Source: Candidatus Tariuqbacter arcticus (lineage in GTDB: Bacteria; Electryoneota; Tariuqbacteria; Tariuqbacterales; Tariuqbacteraceae). From it: 14,355 nucleotides of DNA. Both the position numbers and the translations under genes were made by a program. The stretch covers positions 1-14,355 of the forward strand of contig JABMRZ010000021.1 of assembly GCA_013202315.1 (NCBI GenBank), in the 5' to 3' direction. Below the pieces are notes generated by a model. The model did no database searches. It had not been told where the DNA came from and was given only the letters and a program-made list of their open reading frames with translations. Position 1 is the first letter of the stretch. Each line of letters starts with the position of its first letter. Of this stretch, positions 1 to 7,064 are shown one piece after another.

Positions 1-3
1 AGT

Positions 4-38
4 AAGGGACGGGTAACATTGATGCTGTCCCGACCCTT
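4..38. other. Imperfect hairpin at window edge
   Basis: The arms AAGGGACGGG (4-13) and CCCGACCCTT (29-38) pair over 9 of 10 positions with one A/A mismatch and a 15-base loop. No T-run follows on the plus strand, so it is not a canonical intrinsic terminator. Frame 1 is open from the window edge to a TAA at 49-51, so this could be the tail of an upstream gene with the hairpin near its 3' end. It is too short to identify. Confidence 0.3.
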
Positions 39-196
39 CTGGATAATCTAAATGTTTCAGTATGTCTAATATATACAATCTGCTGATTAGAATAGATAAC
101 CGATAATTTTATTAGAATTCATTAAGAAACATATTGGGATTGATATCTGCCGCTGGAAATAAAGCGAATTCTGAATAACAAAACAAGGGAAATAAT

Positions 197-1033
197 ATGA
201 GAAGCAAGGGAAAAGCCGCAGGAATTATAATAATACTCCTGACATTTTTTACATTCTGCGGATTCATGGCGATGATGGTAGCTCCCAGGGAAAAAACTGC
301 GGAAGAAGGCGGGTTGCGGATTATCTATAACCCGGAGAAAGATGGCAAAGCCGGACAGGCGCATCTCATCCTGGCTGAGGTCAATTCAACTGATGCGCCG
401 GATTCATTACAGGTGAATTTATATTATTACCGCGATTCACAATTTAAAAAATCAGAGCTCTATCGATTGGGAGGGACCGATTATTTCGGGGTAGAAATTC
501 CCGGCGGTCCATTGGGCAGCAGGATATATTATTACCTTGAAGCGGTCGATGGCGCTGGCAATCGTGTGGTCCTACCGGAAACGGCAACAGATGATTTTCA
601 GACTGAATACGACTACTTCAAGGTTAGATTTGAGGGTAAAGCCAGCTTTATTTTACTTGTTCTTCACATAGTATTAATGATGGCGGCGTTATTCCTGTTG
701 ATTCATGCGCTTTATTACGCTATATATTACTTACAGACCGGCGAGAAATCCGACCCGCTTGTTATAACGGTGAATTGGGGCATTATAACATTCTTCATAA
801 CCGGTTTTCCCATTGGGTGGGTGATTGAGAAGCAGGTATTGGGTAATTATTGGGAGGGTATACCTTTCGGGTGGGATATTACCGATAGTAAGACGCTTAT
901 TATATTAGTACTTTGGCTAATTTTCATCATCCTGCGGCGAGCGGGCAAGATTTCACTTAAAACATTTGCGCGCTGGGTAATCATCAATACGATAATCACC
1001 ATCCTTTTATTTCTAATCCCACATAGTCTATGA
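197..1033 (+). CDS. Membrane protein with extracytoplasmic beta domain, unknown function
   Basis: I do not recognise this 278-residue protein. It has one hydrophobic segment near the N-terminus (about 9-28). A soluble stretch follows (about 30-145), rich in beta-type patterning such as YYYLEAVDGAGNRVVLP, which looks like an immunoglobulin or E-set-like fold facing outside the membrane. Four more hydrophobic segments come next (about 150-177, 188-210, 231-247, 258-275). A distinctive loop at about 215-234 between helices 3 and 4 contains GIPFGWDITDSKTL. The ATG is preceded by AAGGGA at 185-190 with about 6 bases spacing, which supports the start. The next gene begins 100 bp downstream on the same strand. 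The topology is typical of an inner-membrane sensor or assembly factor, but no catalytic or ligand residues (for example clustered His or Cys) stand out, so no role is assigned. Confidence 0.8.
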   Translation: MRSKGKAAGIIIILLTFFTFCGFMAMMVAPREKTAEEGGLRIIYNPEKDGKAGQAHLILAEVNSTDAPDSLQVNLYYYRDSQFKKSELYRLGGTDYFGVEIPGGPLGSRIYYYLEAVDGAGNRVVLPETATDDFQTEYDYFKVRFEGKASFILLVLHIVLMMAALFLLIHALYYAIYYLQTGEKSDPLVITVNWGIITFFITGFPIGWVIEKQVLGNYWEGIPFGWDITDSKTLIILVLWLIFIILRRAGKISLKTFARWVIINTIITILLFLIPHSL

Positions 1034-1133
1034 TTTGAGATGTCTCGGTATTACTTTCATTGATTTGAATTCAACAAGAAGGAGGCGTCAATTGAGGGGG
1101 AATTGAAGGCACATATCAACTTGAAAGGCTATA

Positions 1134-1910
1134 ATGAGAAAGTCTGTCATTATATTTATTAACTTCATCATTGTTTCCTCGCTGTGTTATGCCCAGAAGC
1201 CTCAACAAGATAGAATTGTCCAGGAGATTAAGCGCGAATATGAGTCAGGCAACATTTATGAGACTGAGATATTAGCGTTAAAAGCCCTGCACTCCCAAGA
1301 AAAGTTCACCTCCAACAACTTATTTGAAATCCATAAGTATCTGGCGTTTTGTTATGTGGCATTGGGAAAAAGAGAGAGCGCCGTGAATGAGTTTCTCGAA
1401 CTATTAGAAATCGATTCCGATTATCGTTTCAATCCCAAATTAATTTCTCCGAAAATCATTGAAGTATTTAATATCGCTTTGGAGAAGTATGAGAAGAGTA
1501 GACTTGAGGAACAATTTGAACCTCATATCTCAGCGGAGGCGATACAAATTAAGGCGAGTATGCGGTCTTTGATATTCCCGGGGCTGGGGCAGATTCATAA
1601 GGGTGAAAAAGGAAAAGGCTATATTTTGATTGGAGCTGGAGCACTATCACTGTCCGCATTGGTGTTTTTTCACTGGCAATACGAAGTATCTCACGACGCA
1701 TATCTCGACGCTGTCGTTCCCGATGATATTGAGAATAAATATGAGCGCTATAATCTAAATTACAAGTTGAGGAATTTCACCGCTATTACAGCGTCGGCGA
1801 TTTATCTTTACAGCTATTATGACTGCGTATATACACCTTCCACCAATGAATTTAAGTCGATATCACTCAGACTGACCCCAACGATGTTATCGGTGCGATT
1901 CAATTTCTAA
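1134..1910 (+). CDS. Exported TPR protein with DUF5683-like C-terminal domain
   Basis: This is a 258-residue protein. An N-terminal signal peptide (about 1-20, likely cleaved after CYA) precedes a helical region (about 24-110) with TPR-like patterning, for example the segment YLAFCYVALGKRESAVNEFLELLEID. From about residue 143 comes SLIFPGLGQIHKGEKGKGY followed by hydrophobic helices. This Pro-Gly-x-Gly-Gln motif with following membrane helices is typical of DUF5683-like proteins. The C-terminus ends in alternating hydrophobic residues (SISLRLTPTMLSVRFNF), resembling a beta strand. An in-frame TGA at 1122-1124 leaves 1134 as the only reasonable ATG; a weak AAAGG lies at 1124-1128. The function is unknown; an envelope-associated scaffold is a guess from its architecture. 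Confidence 0.8.
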   Translation: MRKSVIIFINFIIVSSLCYAQKPQQDRIVQEIKREYESGNIYETEILALKALHSQEKFTSNNLFEIHKYLAFCYVALGKRESAVNEFLELLEIDSDYRFNPKLISPKIIEVFNIALEKYEKSRLEEQFEPHISAEAIQIKASMRSLIFPGLGQIHKGEKGKGYILIGAGALSLSALVFFHWQYEVSHDAYLDAVVPDDIENKYERYNLNYKLRNFTAITASAIYLYSYYDCVYTPSTNEFKSISLRLTPTMLSVRFNF

Positions 1911-2145
1911 GGCACTCCAACTAAGCTTAACATACCTTACTCCCTGCAAAATATGCATTACTTATGCACTTTGTGCAAAAGCTCATCCAAATACCCTCTA
2001 CCATTCATCGTAAAAATCGCTGGTACATAATTTGCGCTTTAACTAACCAAAGGATATTGTTCTTTATACTATACCGCGGGATTCACAGCGGTAAAAAATA
2101 TAACAATTACCCGTATGATGAGCCCGCGGATTTTTGAAATAATCT
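1911..2145. other. Intergenic region 5' of the putative structured RNA
   Basis: There is no credible protein gene here. Small dyads are visible: TGCAC-TTT-GTGCA at 1965-1977, and TACCGC (2072-2077) with GCGGTA (2088-2093) around a 10-base loop. CCGCGGG (2074-2080) can also pair with CCCGCGG (2123-2129), but CCGCGG is itself palindromic, so this is weak. A possible promoter has TTGCGC at 2032-2037 and TATTGT at 2055-2060 with a 17-base spacer. It matches consensus poorly, and I could not fix a transcription start. Confidence 0.4.
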
Positions 2146-2295
2146 AATGAGTGGATGGCTGAAGTGCTTGGGTGAATCGATGACCATCCGAATTGCTGTT
2201 GCCCCCAGCGCCGGAATGCACTGAAATACTTTTGTGATTCACCCAAAAGGCTCCATACTTATGTCAGGCAACTAGCCCCTCAACAGCATAGGATA

Positions 2296-2390
2296 CAGGA
2301 CTGCTTCTGCACTGCTTAATGCACTGATTCAGAGACAAGGTTCATAGCATGGTTTCAGGACGGCTGCATACTGCTTCAGCACTGATTCAG
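2296..2390 (+). repeat. Imperfect direct repeat (about 36 bases, two copies)
   Basis: Copy 1 (2296-2332) and copy 2 (2356-2390) both start CAGGAC, contain ACTGCTT in the middle and end with the identical 12-mer GCACTGATTCAG (2321-2332 and 2379-2390). Small substitutions and gaps separate them elsewhere. Both copies lie in the apical part of the candidate structured RNA. Confidence 0.6.
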
Positions 2391-2496
2391 TTTTGGAACG
2401 GCACGGTTAGCGGGTTAGAAGGAGCCTTTAGGCATTGGTGTCATCCACTCATTTTTATAATATCCCCAAACAGCACAGCTAATAACTCCTCCAAGG

Positions 2497-2532
2497 TACC
2501 GACGGTGAATATTTCATCGTCGGTATTTTTTT
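2497..2532 (+). terminator. Strong intrinsic terminator
   Basis: TACCGACG (2497-2504) pairs with CGTCGGTA (2518-2525). Pairing continues inward through GTGAA and TTCAT (one G-U), giving a 13-bp stem with a 3-base loop, followed by seven T (2526-2532). No protein gene ends close by; the nearest upstream stop is at 1910. This supports a transcript in the preceding non-coding stretch. Otherwise it would terminate a 3' UTR of about 600 bases belonging to the TPR/DUF5683-like gene. Confidence 0.9.
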
Positions 2533-2713
2533 AGGGTGACATCAGGTATTCAGTTCTTAAATTCCTATTCCTATTCATAAGATTAGCTGATTCCATCTAT
2601 GTCGATATAAGCGCCTACATTTAGCTTTCCTCGTGAATTCAATTTTACCTCATAATAAATCCACTATCTTCATATCCTAAGTGATTACTATAATCTTGCT
2701 TTTTTATTTAAAT

Positions 2714-2742
2714 TTTAATAAATTGAAAAGATATAGTATAAT
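2714..2742 (+). promoter_or_regulatory. Putative sigma70-type promoter of aconitase gene
   Basis: A perfect TATAAT lies at 2737-2742. At a 17-base spacing upstream is TTTAAT (2714-2719), a weak -35, embedded in an AT-rich stretch that could act as an UP-like element. It lies about 65 bp before the aconitase ATG and downstream of the terminator, so the gene probably has its own promoter. The rest of 2533-2807 shows no gene. Confidence 0.5.
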
Positions 2743-2807
2743 CAAAGCGCAACCATATCATCATTTGCAGTATCTGAACTAAATTAAAATAAATCCTGGA
2801 GAATTAA

Positions 2808-4730
2808 ATGTCTTACAATTTAGCGCAAAAAATTCTATTACATCATCTTGTGGATGCAAATGAGCTGCCTCTGCCAGGAGCTCCCATCGCCATCAAGATA
2901 GACCAAACACTCACCCAGGACGCAACCGGAACTATGGCTTACCTGCAGTTTGAAGCGCTTGGTATGCTCAAAGTTAAAACGGAACTTTCAGTGAGTTATA
3001 TTGATCATAATATGCTGCAATCCGGTTTTGAGAATCCCGATGACCATTTATTCCTGCAAACATTCGCCAGTAAATACGGCGTCTATTTTTCCAAGCCCGG
3101 AAACGGGATATGCCATCAAGTGCATCTTGAGCGATTTGGTATTCCCGGTAAGACTCTATTAGGATCGGATTCACACACTCCAACCGGGGGGGGTATTGGT
3201 ATGATAGCAATGGGCGCCGGTGGATTAGATGTGGCTTTAGCAATGGGGGGGATAGCCTTTCATCTGCCTATGCCGAAAGTTGTAAAAGTCGAATTAGTCG
3301 GTGAACTTCAGCCGTTTGTGTCAGCCAAGGATATCATCCTCGAAGTGTTGAGGCAATTAACCGTGAAAGGCGGGGTGGGGAAGATAATGGAATACACCGG
3401 GCCCGGCGTTGAAATATTGACGGTGCCGGAAAGAGCCACCATAACTAATATGGGCGCTGAATTGGGGGCGACAACTTCAGTCTTCCCCTCAGACGATATG
3501 ACCAGGCAATTCCTGCGCGCCCAGAACCGTGAATACAATTGGGTGCCGATCGCTCCCGACCCGGACGCAGTTTACGATGAAGAAATAACCATTAATCTAT
3601 CCGAATTGGAACCGCTCATCGCCCAACCCCATATGCCGGACAGGGTGGTGAAAGTGCGGGAAATCGCCGGTATGAAGGTTCACCAGGTGGCGATGGGTTC
3701 CTGCACAAATTCGTCCTATGTCGATTTAATGAAGGTCGCGGGGATGCTTGAAGGGCGCACAGTTCATCCCGAAGTCTCGGCAGGATTGGGACCCGGTTCC
3801 CGTCAGATTATCGAGGAATTGATGGACAACGGCGCCTGGTATGACATCGTTCAAGCGGGGGTTAGGATTCTTGAAAGCGGATGCGGGCCCTGCATAGGGA
3901 TGGGCTTCTCACCGCCGTCCGAAGGGATATCGATTCGCACTCATAACCGCAATTTCCTCGGCCGTTCGGGCACCAAATCCGCTAAAGTCTACCTCGCCAG
4001 CCCCGAAACGGCGGTAGCCTGCGCGTTGACCGGTGAAATCACCGACCCCCGCGATTTGGGCATCGAACCTTTCAAGGTCGCAATGCCGGACACATTCATC
4101 ATCGACGACAGCCTGATAATCGCTCCTTCGCCTGAACCGGAAAGGGTGGAGATAATTCGGGGACCTAATATACAACCGCTTCCCATCAAGGCTCCTTTGG
4201 AAGGGAAAATTTCGGGAGAAGTCCTACTCAAGTTGGAAGATAACATCACCACGGACCATATTATGCCGGCGGGGGCGAAGATTCTGCCTTTAAGATCGAA
4301 TATTCCCAAGATTGCAGAACATGTGTTTGAAGTTGTCGATCCTGAATTTCCCAGGCGCGCTCAGGAGAAGGGCGGCGGATTCATCGTTGGCGGAATGAAC
4401 TACGGTCAGGGTTCTTCGCGGGAACACGCTGCCCTGGCGCCAATGTATTTGGGAGTGAAAGCTGTCATCGTGAAAAGCTTCGCGCGAATCCACCTGGCGA
4501 ACCTCATCAATTTCGGGATACTTCCGCTGACTTTCAAGGATGAAGCGGATTATGACAAGATTGAGCAGGGCGATATGCTTTCGATTGATACTTCAGGGAT
4601 TGCGCCCGGGGCGGAACTCACGCTGATTAATGAAACCAAGGGCATCAAAATTCCGCTTGCGCACAGCTTGGATGAGAGGAGTATAGCGATTATCAGGGCG
4701 GGGGGGGCGCTGGCTTATGCGAGGGGGTAG
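2808..4730 (+). CDS. acn: Aconitate hydratase (single-chain, about 640 aa)
   Basis: This cytoplasmic [4Fe-4S] enzyme interconverts citrate and isocitrate via cis-aconitate in the TCA cycle. The cluster ligands are visible as C299 (GSCTNSS) and C359/C362 (SGCGPCIG). Other family motifs are SDSHTPTGGGIG near residue 122, DHIMPAG at 483-489 and NYGQGSSREHAA from residue 531 in the C-terminal swivel domain. At 640 residues it is shorter than AcnA or AcnB of E. coli (about 860-890). It matches the compact aconitase subfamily common in Deltaproteobacteria and many candidate phyla, so it is neither truncated nor split like the LeuC/LeuD enzymes. GGAG at 2798-2801, 6 bases ahead of the ATG, supports the start. 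It stands alone, with its own promoter and the AT-rich restriction cassette directly after it. Homoaconitase activity cannot be fully excluded, but the motifs favour aconitase. Three G-runs (G8 at 3186-3193, G7 at 3245-3251, G8 at 4700-4707) lie in the frame without disrupting it. Confidence 0.95.
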   Translation: MSYNLAQKILLHHLVDANELPLPGAPIAIKIDQTLTQDATGTMAYLQFEALGMLKVKTELSVSYIDHNMLQSGFENPDDHLFLQTFASKYGVYFSKPGNGICHQVHLERFGIPGKTLLGSDSHTPTGGGIGMIAMGAGGLDVALAMGGIAFHLPMPKVVKVELVGELQPFVSAKDIILEVLRQLTVKGGVGKIMEYTGPGVEILTVPERATITNMGAELGATTSVFPSDDMTRQFLRAQNREYNWVPIAPDPDAVYDEEITINLSELEPLIAQPHMPDRVVKVREIAGMKVHQVAMGSCTNSSYVDLMKVAGMLEGRTVHPEVSAGLGPGSRQIIEELMDNGAWYDIVQAGVRILESGCGPCIGMGFSPPSEGISIRTHNRNFLGRSGTKSAKVYLASPETAVACALTGEITDPRDLGIEPFKVAMPDTFIIDDSLIIAPSPEPERVEIIRGPNIQPLPIKAPLEGKISGEVLLKLEDNITTDHIMPAGAKILPLRSNIPKIAEHVFEVVDPEFPRRAQEKGGGFIVGGMNYGQGSSREHAALAPMYLGVKAVIVKSFARIHLANLINFGILPLTFKDEADYDKIEQGDMLSIDTSGIAPGAELTLINETKGIKIPLAHSLDERSIAIIRAGGALAYARG

Positions 4731-4782
4731 GAGGGAATAAGTAATTAAAGTCTAACGCTAATATTAACATAATATTATAAGA

Positions 4783-5937
4783 ATGTACATTGTGAGTTAC
4801 AATCCAACATATGTTGGCATTCCGTTCACAGAATTCTCGACAATTGATGAAAACACCGATTTAGAAAACCTCAATTTAAATTGGCGGGAACAGGATTTGC
4901 CGGAAAGGGTTAGAACAAAGCATGTGCACAGGCTGCACCCTTATCTTGGCAAGTTCATCCCTCAATTAGTCGAAATATTTCTGCGTAAATACAGACCAAA
5001 CAGTGTGCTCGATCCTTTCTGTGGATGCGGGACTACTTTGGTTCAGGCGAATGAGTTGGGAATTAAATCAATAGGATGCGATATATCAATATTCAATTGT
5101 ATGATAAGCAAAGTTAAAACAGATAAATACGATTTATCAATTTTACAGAGTGAAATATTAGAACTAATTAATAAACTCAAGTTTGAGTATCCTTATCATA
5201 GCGAGAATGATTTTAGCGATTATCTCAAAACATGGTACAGTCAGAAATCGTTGGATGATCTCTTTCATTTCAAAGAGACATTGGAATCATTTACTTACAA
5301 TAACTTATATAAAGTAATTCTATCCCGGGCGGCAAGGTCAGCCCGATTAACTACACATTACGATTTAGATTTTCCAAAGAAACCCATCAGAGTCCCTTAT
5401 TATTGTAGAAAACACAGCAGAATTTGTTATCCTGTGAAAGAAGCCAATAAGTTCTTAATAAGATACTGTAATAATACATTTAAAAGGATTGTTGAATTTG
5501 CAGAATATAGAACAGACGCTGATGTTGTTATAATTAATGGGGATTCATCTAATGTTGTTTTTCCCAAAGTGGACATTGTTATAACTTCTCCGCCCTATGT
5601 TGGATTGATAGATTATCATGAACAACATCGTTATGCTTACGATTTATTAAATCTACCTTCGAATGACCATCATGAAATAGGTTCTGCCACTAATGGCAGT
5701 GGTCAAAAGGCTCAGAAAGAATACAAAAAAGCAATGATGAAAGTGTATGATAATTTGAAAACAGCAGTAAAAAGAAGTGGCATAATAATAACAATTATTA
5801 ATGATAAATATAATTTATTTAACCCTGACAAATTCGGCTTCGTCGAAGAGATGAGACTCAAACGCCATGTAAATCGACGAACAGGAATGAGAAAAAGTAA
5901 TTTCTTTGAGGAAATCCTTATTTGGAGAAATAAATGA
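4783..5937 (+). CDS. Type II DNA (cytosine-N4-type) methyltransferase
   Basis: This is the modification enzyme of a restriction-modification pair, transferring a methyl group from S-adenosylmethionine to DNA. The AdoMet-binding motif I is LDPFCGCGTT at 76-85, preceded by a motif X-like HPYLGKF at 52-58. The catalytic motif IV is TSPPY at 268-272, a form typical of N4-cytosine methyltransferases, though some N6-adenine enzymes share it. Motif I comes before motif IV with about 180 residues between, room for a target-recognition region (alpha-like order). The stop overlaps the endonuclease start in ATGA (5934-5937), so translation is coupled. No Shine-Dalgarno is visible before the ATG. The gene is visibly AT-rich: 13 of 60 bases are G or C at 5101-5160, against 38 of 60 in aconitase at 3961-4020. 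Given its partner, GGNCC is the likely target, by inference. Confidence 0.88.
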   Translation: MYIVSYNPTYVGIPFTEFSTIDENTDLENLNLNWREQDLPERVRTKHVHRLHPYLGKFIPQLVEIFLRKYRPNSVLDPFCGCGTTLVQANELGIKSIGCDISIFNCMISKVKTDKYDLSILQSEILELINKLKFEYPYHSENDFSDYLKTWYSQKSLDDLFHFKETLESFTYNNLYKVILSRAARSARLTTHYDLDFPKKPIRVPYYCRKHSRICYPVKEANKFLIRYCNNTFKRIVEFAEYRTDADVVIINGDSSNVVFPKVDIVITSPPYVGLIDYHEQHRYAYDLLNLPSNDHHEIGSATNGSGQKAQKEYKKAMMKVYDNLKTAVKRSGIIITIINDKYNLFNPDKFGFVEEMRLKRHVNRRTGMRKSNFFEEILIWRNK

Positions 5938-6737
5938 CTTCAGTTAATGCAAGAAATCAAATAAAAGAACATATTATTATGAATCTGAGCGGCTTTGAAG
6001 CTCGTATAAAAGATAAGGTTCGCAAATCGGTTGGGATGACTAAAGCGAGTAGTACTTCAGGAAATCTTAAACCTTTCCATGAAGCTTTATTGCCCAATTG
6101 GGTAAACTTAGCTTCGACTATTGAAAGGTCTTTATCTACAACTTTAGGCACAACTTATGAAAAATGCGCATATATTATTGCCAAAGAAAAACACCCATAT
6201 GCTAAGATACAACACAAAATTCAAGGTTTAATAACTAACCCTGAAATTGCTATAATTGACAGTATAATTGAAGAAATAGATAGAGATGGTATGCGAGTTC
6301 CTTATATGGATTATCTTGAACAAGTTTTGCAGGTTCATAAAAGAGGCGGTGATAAAAGAGTTGTAGTATCCGATATTTTCGTGAAAACAATTGATGACAC
6401 TGAGTTCTATTTTGAAATGAAAACTCCTAAAGCAAATAAAACCCAGTGTCTTAATATGACCCGTGATATGCTCACGATTTCCGCATTGCGGAGAGGGTCT
6501 GACACTAAAGTGGAGACTTTCTTCGCTATGCCTTATAATCCTTATGGAACCAGAAAGGAAGATTATAATCATAGTATTGTAAAGACATATATGGATATTG
6601 AATACCAAGTTTTAATTGGTGCTGAATTCTGGGATTTCTTAGGCGGAAAAGGCACATTTAATGAACTTATTCAAATTTATGAAGAAGTAGGAAATGAATT
6701 TTTTAAGGATGTAATTCAGAGAATTGGGTCAGATTAA
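5934..6737 (+). CDS. TdeIII/MjaII-like type II restriction endonuclease
   Basis: This 267-residue protein is the restriction partner of the overlapping methyltransferase. A PD-(D/E)xK-type active site is visible as SD147 followed by the EMK triad E161-x-K163 in YFEMKTPKANK. The acidic-x-Lys-Thr-Pro-Lys-x-Asn block is characteristic of the TdeIII family, whose members TdeIII and MjaII are known to recognise GGNCC. The length fits that family and the frame is intact, so it is probably functional. It starts in the ATGA overlap with the methyltransferase stop; the order methyltransferase then nuclease ensures modification precedes cleavage. There is no controller (C) protein next to it. The family call rests on motif recall, without an alignment, and the exact specificity is inferred. 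Confidence 0.8.
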   Translation: MTSVNARNQIKEHIIMNLSGFEARIKDKVRKSVGMTKASSTSGNLKPFHEALLPNWVNLASTIERSLSTTLGTTYEKCAYIIAKEKHPYAKIQHKIQGLITNPEIAIIDSIIEEIDRDGMRVPYMDYLEQVLQVHKRGGDKRVVVSDIFVKTIDDTEFYFEMKTPKANKTQCLNMTRDMLTISALRRGSDTKVETFFAMPYNPYGTRKEDYNHSIVKTYMDIEYQVLIGAEFWDFLGGKGTFNELIQIYEEVGNEFFKDVIQRIGSD

Positions 6738-6824
6738 TTGTTACCTCCAACGGGCAAAAACATAACGGTTTTAAACATAAACAAAATAAGAATTAAATTA
6801 TATTGAAATATTAGGGAATTTAAA

Positions 6825-7034
6825 ATGGATCCCACTAAAATCATTTATTCTCTGAACATCGAAGATGTTCAAACCGTTGCTCAAGAGCAATTGGGCAGGG
6901 AACTTACGGATGAAGAATTAATATTGGTTGAAGATAAGGTTTGTGATTACATAGATTGGTATGGAGCGATTGACTCTGCCATTAATAATGTGCTGGAAAG
7001 CAAAAAAACAAATTTTAAAATTCGAATCTTGTAG
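6825..7034 (+). CDS. Small acidic protein of unknown function (69 aa)
   Basis: This is a short gene with a good ribosome binding site: AGGGAA at 6813-6818, 6 bases from the ATG. The product is strongly acidic and predicted helical (LGRELTDEELILVEDKVCDYIDWYGAI), with a basic C-terminus (KKTNFKIRIL). Similar small proteins are widespread as hypotheticals, but I cannot name a family. It lacks the helix-turn-helix of a restriction-system controller protein. It lies 87 bp after the endonuclease and is AT-rich like it, so it may be cargo of the same cassette. It could equally be a resident gene; tyrS starts 30 bp downstream. Confidence 0.65.
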   Translation: MDPTKIIYSLNIEDVQTVAQEQLGRELTDEELILVEDKVCDYIDWYGAIDSAINNVLESKKTNFKIRIL

Positions 7035-7064
7035 AGTCATAATTCTTAATTCATAATTTTAAAA

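Larger units (their letters stand above)
2146..2532 (+). ncRNA. Candidate structured non-coding RNA, family not recognised
   Basis: Positions 2146-2158 (core ATGAGTGGATG) pair with 2441-2453 (core CATCCACTCAT): 12 Watson-Crick pairs plus one G-U, closing a domain of about 308 bases. Inside it, TTGGGTGAATC (2168-2178) pairs exactly with GATTCACCCAA (2236-2246). Immediately 3', AAAGGCTCC (2246-2254) pairs exactly with GGAGCCTTT (2421-2429), making a three-way junction. Two further helices nest: CTAGCCC (2272-2278) with GGGTTAG (2412-2418), and GCTG (2195-2198) with CAGC (2206-2209). The apical part (2279-2411) holds an imperfect direct repeat. A strong terminator follows at 2497-2532, giving the strand. 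No signatures of tmRNA, RNase P RNA, 6S RNA or SRP RNA are visible. Alternatives are a long structured 3' UTR of the preceding gene or a leader element for aconitase. The 5' end is not defined. Confidence 0.55.

Noticed and set aside
2146..2453. Retron ncRNA (a1/a2-like terminal inverted repeats)
   Set aside because: Terminal complementary arms are present, but no reverse transcriptase lies nearby and the next gene is aconitase.
2146..2453. tmRNA, RNase P RNA, 6S RNA or large SRP RNA
   Set aside because: None of their hallmark sequences (tRNA-like ends and tag ORF, GAGGAAAGTCC-type P4, or the GGAAGGAAGCA SRP loop) is visible on either strand, and the length is off for 6S RNA.
2064..2534. Short open frames in the intergenic region (minus 2064-2246, plus 2349-2534)
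   Set aside because: They lack plausible ribosome binding sites, show no family-like sequence, and overlap the inverted repeats and terminator of the candidate RNA.
3974..4309. Minus-strand open frames inside acn and other real genes
   Set aside because: They are shadows of the opposite-strand coding frame, with no independent start signals or family resemblance.
4731..7064. IS element or integrase at the R-M cassette borders
   Set aside because: No transposase or integrase ORF, terminal inverted repeats or target-site duplications were found at the edges.
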